The notes under the pieces were generated by a model. The model searched no databases, was not told the DNA's origin, and saw only the letters and a list, made by a program, of their open reading frames with translations. Position numbers and translations under genes: made by a program. 8,734 nt of DNA, from contig JAICIT010000068.1 in assembly GCA_025960445.1 (NCBI GenBank), forward strand, positions 1-8,734, in the 5' to 3' direction. Position 1 is the stretch's first letter. Each line of letters begins with the position of its first letter. The stretch is from Bradyrhizobium sp. (GTDB taxonomy: Bacteria; Pseudomonadota; Alphaproteobacteria; Rhizobiales; Xanthobacteraceae). Shown one piece after another: positions 6,065 through 8,734 of the stretch.

Positions 6065-7663
6065 TCAGACCGGTGCGCCTGATTTGACGAGCTTGTAGAT
6101 CACCGAATCCATCAGAGCTTGGAACGAAGCGTCAATGATGTTGGGCGAGACGCCGATCGTGGTCCATCGCTCGCCGTTCTCGTCCTCGCTCTCGATCAGC
6201 ACCCGCGTCACCGCTTCCGTACCGCCATTGAGGATACGCACGCGATAGTCGATCAGCTTGAGACGCTCGATGTACTTCTGGTACTTGCCGAGATCCTTGC
6301 GCAGCGCGACGTCAAGCGCGTTGACCGGACCATTGCCTTCCGCTGCCGAGATCAGCCGCTCACCGGCAACATTGACCTTCACCACCGCCATGGCGACCGT
6401 GATCCGCTGACCATTGGCGTTATAGCGTTGCTCGACATTGACGTCGAATTGCTCGACCCGGAAATATTCCGGCACCCGGCCCAGCGTGCGACGCGCGAGA
6501 AGATCGAACGAGGCGTTGGCGGACTCGTAGGCATAGCCCGCGGCCTCGCGGTCCTTTAACTCCTCCACCAGGCGAGCCAACTTCGGGTCGTTCCTGTCGT
6601 AGGCGATGCCGGCGCGTTCGAGTTCGGCGATGACATTGGATCGGCCTGCCTGATCGGACACCAGCACCTTGCGATGATTGCCGATGGTTTCGGGCGTCAC
6701 ATGTTCATAGGTTTGGGGATCCTTGAGCATGGCGGAGGCATGAATTCCGGTCTTGGTCACGAACGCGCTCTCGCCGACATAGGCGGCGTGGCGGTTCGGC
6801 GCGCGATTGAGCATGTCATCCAAGGTGCGCGATACCTTCACCAGGTTCGCCATTTTCTCCAGGGAAACGCCTATTTCGAAAGTGTCGGAAAATTCGCGCT
6901 TCAGCCGCAGCGTCGGTATCAGCGAGCAGAGGTTTGCATTGCCGCAGCGCTCGCCAAGCCCGTTCAGAGTGCCCTGAATTTGCCGCGCGCCCGCGCGAAC
7001 GGCGGCCAGCGAATTCGCAACAGCCTGCTCCGTATCGTTGTGGGCATGAATACCAACATGATCGCCGGGGATATGCTTGACCACTTCGGTGACGATGGCT
7101 TCGACCTCATGCGGCATGGCGCCGCCATTGGTGTCGCACAGCACGACCCAGCGCGCGCCAGAATCGTAAGCCGCCCTGGCGCAGGCTAACGCGAATTCCG
7201 GGTCTTCCTTGTAGCCGTCAAAGAAATGCTCGCAGTCGAGCATGACCTCGCGCCCAGCCGACGTCGCGGCTTTCACGCTATCGCGGATCGAGGCGAGGTT
7301 TTCCTCGTTTGTGGTCTCGAGCGCCACGCGCACCTGATAGGCCGACGATTTCGCTACGAAGCAGATCGCGTCCGCTTTGGCCTCCAAGAGTGAAGCCAGG
7401 CCCGGATCATTGGACACCGAACGGCCCGGTCGGCGTGTCATCCCGAACGCAGTGAAGCTCGCTTGCGCGAGCCTCGGCTTGTTCGCAAAGAACTCCGTGT
7501 CGGTTGGGTTGGCGCCGGGATAGCCGCCTTCGATATAGTCGATGCCGAGTTCGTCCAGCATCCCGGCGATCAGTTGCTTGTCGCGCAACGTGAAATCCAC
7601 GCCATTGGTTTGGGCGCCGTCGCGCAGGGTCGTATCGAACAGATAAAGGCGTTCACGGTTCAT
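6065..7663 (-). CDS. cimA: (R)-citramalate synthase
   Basis: Condenses pyruvate with acetyl-CoA to (R)-citramalate, the threonine-independent entry to isoleucine synthesis. The protein has 532 residues from ATG 7663. The N-terminal TIM barrel of the HMG-CoA lyase-like/isopropylmalate synthase family carries DTTLRDGAQ at 10-18 (R14, D15). The metal-binding HAHND is at 206-210, and the glycine-rich loop GLGERCGNAN at 235-244 includes C240. A linker follows. The C-terminal LeuA-type regulatory domain (about 398-525) suggests feedback control, probably by isoleucine as in characterised CimA enzymes. The sequence fits the long CimA subgroup rather than LeuA or homocitrate synthase. GGGAGG 6 nt upstream fixes the start. 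The ATG overlaps the stop of the acetyltransferase gene as TGATG, implying coupled translation. A longer in-frame reading upstream lies inside that neighbour and is not used. Confidence 0.93.
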   Translation of the reverse strand: MNRERLYLFDTTLRDGAQTNGVDFTLRDKQLIAGMLDELGIDYIEGGYPGANPTDTEFFANKPRLAQASFTAFGMTRRPGRSVSNDPGLASLLEAKADAICFVAKSSAYQVRVALETTNEENLASIRDSVKAATSAGREVMLDCEHFFDGYKEDPEFALACARAAYDSGARWVVLCDTNGGAMPHEVEAIVTEVVKHIPGDHVGIHAHNDTEQAVANSLAAVRAGARQIQGTLNGLGERCGNANLCSLIPTLRLKREFSDTFEIGVSLEKMANLVKVSRTLDDMLNRAPNRHAAYVGESAFVTKTGIHASAMLKDPQTYEHVTPETIGNHRKVLVSDQAGRSNVIAELERAGIAYDRNDPKLARLVEELKDREAAGYAYESANASFDLLARRTLGRVPEYFRVEQFDVNVEQRYNANGQRITVAMAVVKVNVAGERLISAAEGNGPVNALDVALRKDLGKYQKYIERLKLIDYRVRILNGGTEAVTRVLIESEDENGERWTTIGVSPNIIDASFQALMDSVIYKLVKSGAPV

Positions 7664-8172
7664 CACGAACCTCCCGGCGATGCGCCGTCCGTCAGCGCCT
7701 TTTGCATCGTGGTATTGGCGAGCCATTCGCCATTGACGGTCACGGTATTGCGCTGGTTTGGCGCGTAACCGCGCTTGGAAAAGAATTCGAGCGCATTGTC
7801 GCTGGCATCAACCGTAAGAGATTTCGCTCCGCGACCGCGGGCGAGTTTTTCCAGCGCCTCGAGCAACGTTGACGCCACTCCTTGCCCGGCAGCAGCGGGA
7901 TGGACATAGAGCATATCGATATGATCCGTCCCTTTCAGCGAGGCGAATCCAACTGGCGAATTCTGCAAGGTGGCGATCAAGGTGAGTTGGCTCGCCAACC
8001 GGTTACCGAATTCGTCCTCGTCATCGACAACACTGGCCCAGGCTTCCTGCTGCGTCTCGTTGTAGTCGTCGCCGGTCAACTGCTCGACGGCCGCAGCAAA
8101 GATAGAGGCAAGCAGAGGCGTGTCCTCTTTCAGGAAAGGCCGCAAGCCGGCTTTGGGCAGCGTTCGTCCCAT
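7663..8172 (-). CDS. GNAT family N-acetyltransferase
   Basis: A 169-residue acetyltransferase of the GNAT fold, expected to transfer the acetyl group of acetyl-CoA to an amine. The substrate is unknown. The acetyl-CoA binding motif is at 84-104, HIDMLYVHP followed by AAAGQGVAS. The usual Arg/Gln of the (R/Q)-x-x-G-x-(G/A) loop is replaced by A95, but G96, G98 and A100 are kept. The late block DNALEFFSKRGY at 125-136 is the typical C-terminal GNAT helix and strand. It starts at ATG 8172, 4 bp after the stop of the 37-aa membrane protein; GGAG lies 12 nt upstream, rather far, so coupling may help initiation. Its last codons contain the Shine-Dalgarno of cimA, and its stop overlaps the cimA start. 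A regulatory link to isoleucine synthesis is only inferred from position. Confidence 0.88.
   Translation of the reverse strand: MGRTLPKAGLRPFLKEDTPLLASIFAAAVEQLTGDDYNETQQEAWASVVDDEDEFGNRLASQLTLIATLQNSPVGFASLKGTDHIDMLYVHPAAAGQGVASTLLEALEKLARGRGAKSLTVDASDNALEFFSKRGYAPNQRNTVTVNGEWLANTTMQKALTDGASPGGS
7670..7675 (-). promoter_or_regulatory. Strong ribosome binding site of cimA inside the acetyltransferase gene
   Basis: The minus strand reads GGGAGG 6 nt before ATG 7663. It also encodes the Pro-Gly-Gly near the end of the acetyltransferase. It selects the MNRERLYLF start over upstream in-frame codons, and with the TGATG overlap it supports translational coupling. Confidence 0.8.
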
Positions 8173-8176
8173 AGCT

Positions 8177-8290
8177 TCAAAATACTCCGAACAGTTTCAA
8201 TGCCAGCGCAATCGCGGCGGCGATGACCAGCCATTTGAGCACGATGTAATAGCGCCAATGCTTTGGAAAGGGCGTGTCGGGACGGCTCAT
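8177..8290 (-). CDS. 37-aa single-pass membrane microprotein
   Basis: A short gene between cysS and the acetyltransferase encoding MSRPDTPFPKHWRYYIVLKW followed by LVIAAAIALALKLFGVF. Residues about 15-36 form one membrane helix, interrupted only by K19 and K32. The first 14 residues are polar and basic (R3, K10, H11, R13), so the N-terminus probably faces the cytoplasm. The evidence for translation is good: GGGAG lies 8 nt before the ATG, and the ATG overlaps the cysS stop as ATGA. The stop is 4 bp before the next gene, and about two thirds of codons end in G or C, like the neighbours. I do not recognise a named family. It is too small for most gene callers and may be missed in annotations. 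A role with its neighbours is inference only; a small membrane regulator or subunit is possible. Confidence 0.72.
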   Translation of the reverse strand: MSRPDTPFPKHWRYYIVLKWLVIAAAIALALKLFGVF

Positions 8291-8734
8291 CGCGCGATCT
8301 CCCATGTGGTGCCTTCTTTGGAATCCTTGAGGACAATGCCCATCGCAGCGAGTTCATCCCGGATGCGATCAGATTCCTTGAAATCCTTGCGCGCGCGGGC
8401 GGCTGTGCGATCGGCAATCAAACCGTCAACTCGTTTTGCATCGACTCCGCTCGCCTGCTGCTTTCTGTGCTGCCATTCCACCGCGCTTTCGGCGAGAAAC
8501 CCAAGAAGCCGCAATGAAGCCGCGAACCGATTCCGATCCCGCTCGGTTCCCGAAGCTGCGCCGTTGCGCAAGCCGTGTAACACCGCGATGGTGTGCGGTG
8601 TATTCAGGTCATCTGCAAGCTGCTCAATGACGGACGGACTAGGCTGCTCGACTTTGGCGTCGCCGGCTACAAAGTACCAATCGTCCAGAGTCTTCGCGCT
8701 TTCTTCCACGCTCTTCAACGTCCAATCGATCGGC
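8287..8734 (-). CDS. cysS: Cysteinyl-tRNA synthetase, C-terminal part (cut by window edge)
   Basis: The last 149 residues of a class I aminoacyl-tRNA synthetase that charges tRNA-Cys. The fragment begins PIDWTLKSVEESAKTLDDWY, matching the helix-bundle region after the KMSKS loop. It continues with the domain containing ADDLNTPHTIAVLHGL. It ends with the conserved RKDFKESDRIRDELAAMGIVLKD block and TTWEIAR. The catalytic domain, the zinc site and the HIGH and KMSKS motifs lie beyond the right edge. The stop TGA overlaps the start of the 37-aa membrane protein, and the final codons supply that gene's Shine-Dalgarno. CysS heads a compact minus-strand gene run that goes on to the acetyltransferase and cimA. 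No truncation or frameshift is seen in the visible part. Confidence 0.93.
   Translation of the reverse strand, partial: PIDWTLKSVEESAKTLDDWYFVAGDAKVEQPSPSVIEQLADDLNTPHTIAVLHGLRNGAASGTERDRNRFAASLRLLGFLAESAVEWQHRKQQASGVDAKRVDGLIADRTAARARKDFKESDRIRDELAAMGIVLKDSKEGTTWEIAR
8299..8303 (-). promoter_or_regulatory. Ribosome binding site of the 37-aa membrane protein
   Basis: The minus strand GGGAG within the last codons of cysS lies 8 nt before the ATG at 8290. It is the main argument, together with the ATGA overlap, that this very short reading frame is a real gene. Confidence 0.65.

Noticed and set aside
6674..7189. 171-codon plus-strand frame opposite cimA
   Set aside because: It is a shadow frame caused by high GC at third positions of cimA, with no ribosome site or domain.
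1..8734. CRISPR arrays, tRNA or rRNA genes, insertion sequences, phage or defence genes
   Set aside because: No regularly spaced repeats, no transposase or integrase motifs and no tRNA-like sequence were seen on either strand. The content is metabolic, plus one transporter.

Overview
This 8.7-kb window looks like an ordinary chromosomal segment of an alphaproteobacterium. It is most likely from the Bradyrhizobium/Rhodopseudomonas/Nitrobacter/Afipia group (Nitrobacteraceae). The basis is GC-rich coding DNA, the style of the PssA, Psd and acetyltransferase proteins, and the gene order Atm1-like exporter, psd, pssA. No rRNA, tRNA, insertion sequence, phage gene or CRISPR array is visible. No stretch longer than about 200 bp lacks a gene.

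Layout from left to right. The left edge (1-42, minus) holds the first 14 codons of a membrane protein, probably the flagellar stator protein MotA. Next, on the minus strand, comes an RraA-like/aldolase-family protein (239-958, TTG start). After it, reading right to left, lies a phospholipid cluster: an Atm1/HMT1-type ABC exporter (4775-2823), phosphatidylserine decarboxylase psd (2766-2068) and phosphatidylserine synthase pssA (1989-1105). Together pssA and psd convert CDP-diacylglycerol plus serine to phosphatidylethanolamine. A strong inverted repeat sits at the exporter-psd junction. Diverging from the exporter across about 190 bp is a plus-strand LOG-family (TIGR00730-type) gene (4985-5593). 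It converges on a minus-strand VOC/glyoxalase-fold gene (5626-6012).

The right third is a tightly packed minus-strand run, read right to left: the 3' end of cysS (cut by the window edge), a 37-codon membrane microprotein, a GNAT acetyltransferase, citramalate synthase cimA and, after 52 bp, the VOC gene. The first four genes are joined by an ATGA overlap, a 4-bp gap and a TGATG overlap, with good Shine-Dalgarno sequences in front of the microprotein and cimA. This points to one transcript with translational coupling. CimA makes (R)-citramalate from pyruvate and acetyl-CoA, the threonine-independent entry to isoleucine.

Most of the window is well-understood metabolism, and I do not see a clear new defence or mobile system. 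The best candidate for something undescribed is the 37-aa single-pass membrane protein overlapping the end of cysS. Next in interest are the hairpin with alternative psd starts, the duplicated start region of the LOG gene and the recruitment of an Atm1-like exporter into a phosphatidylethanolamine operon.
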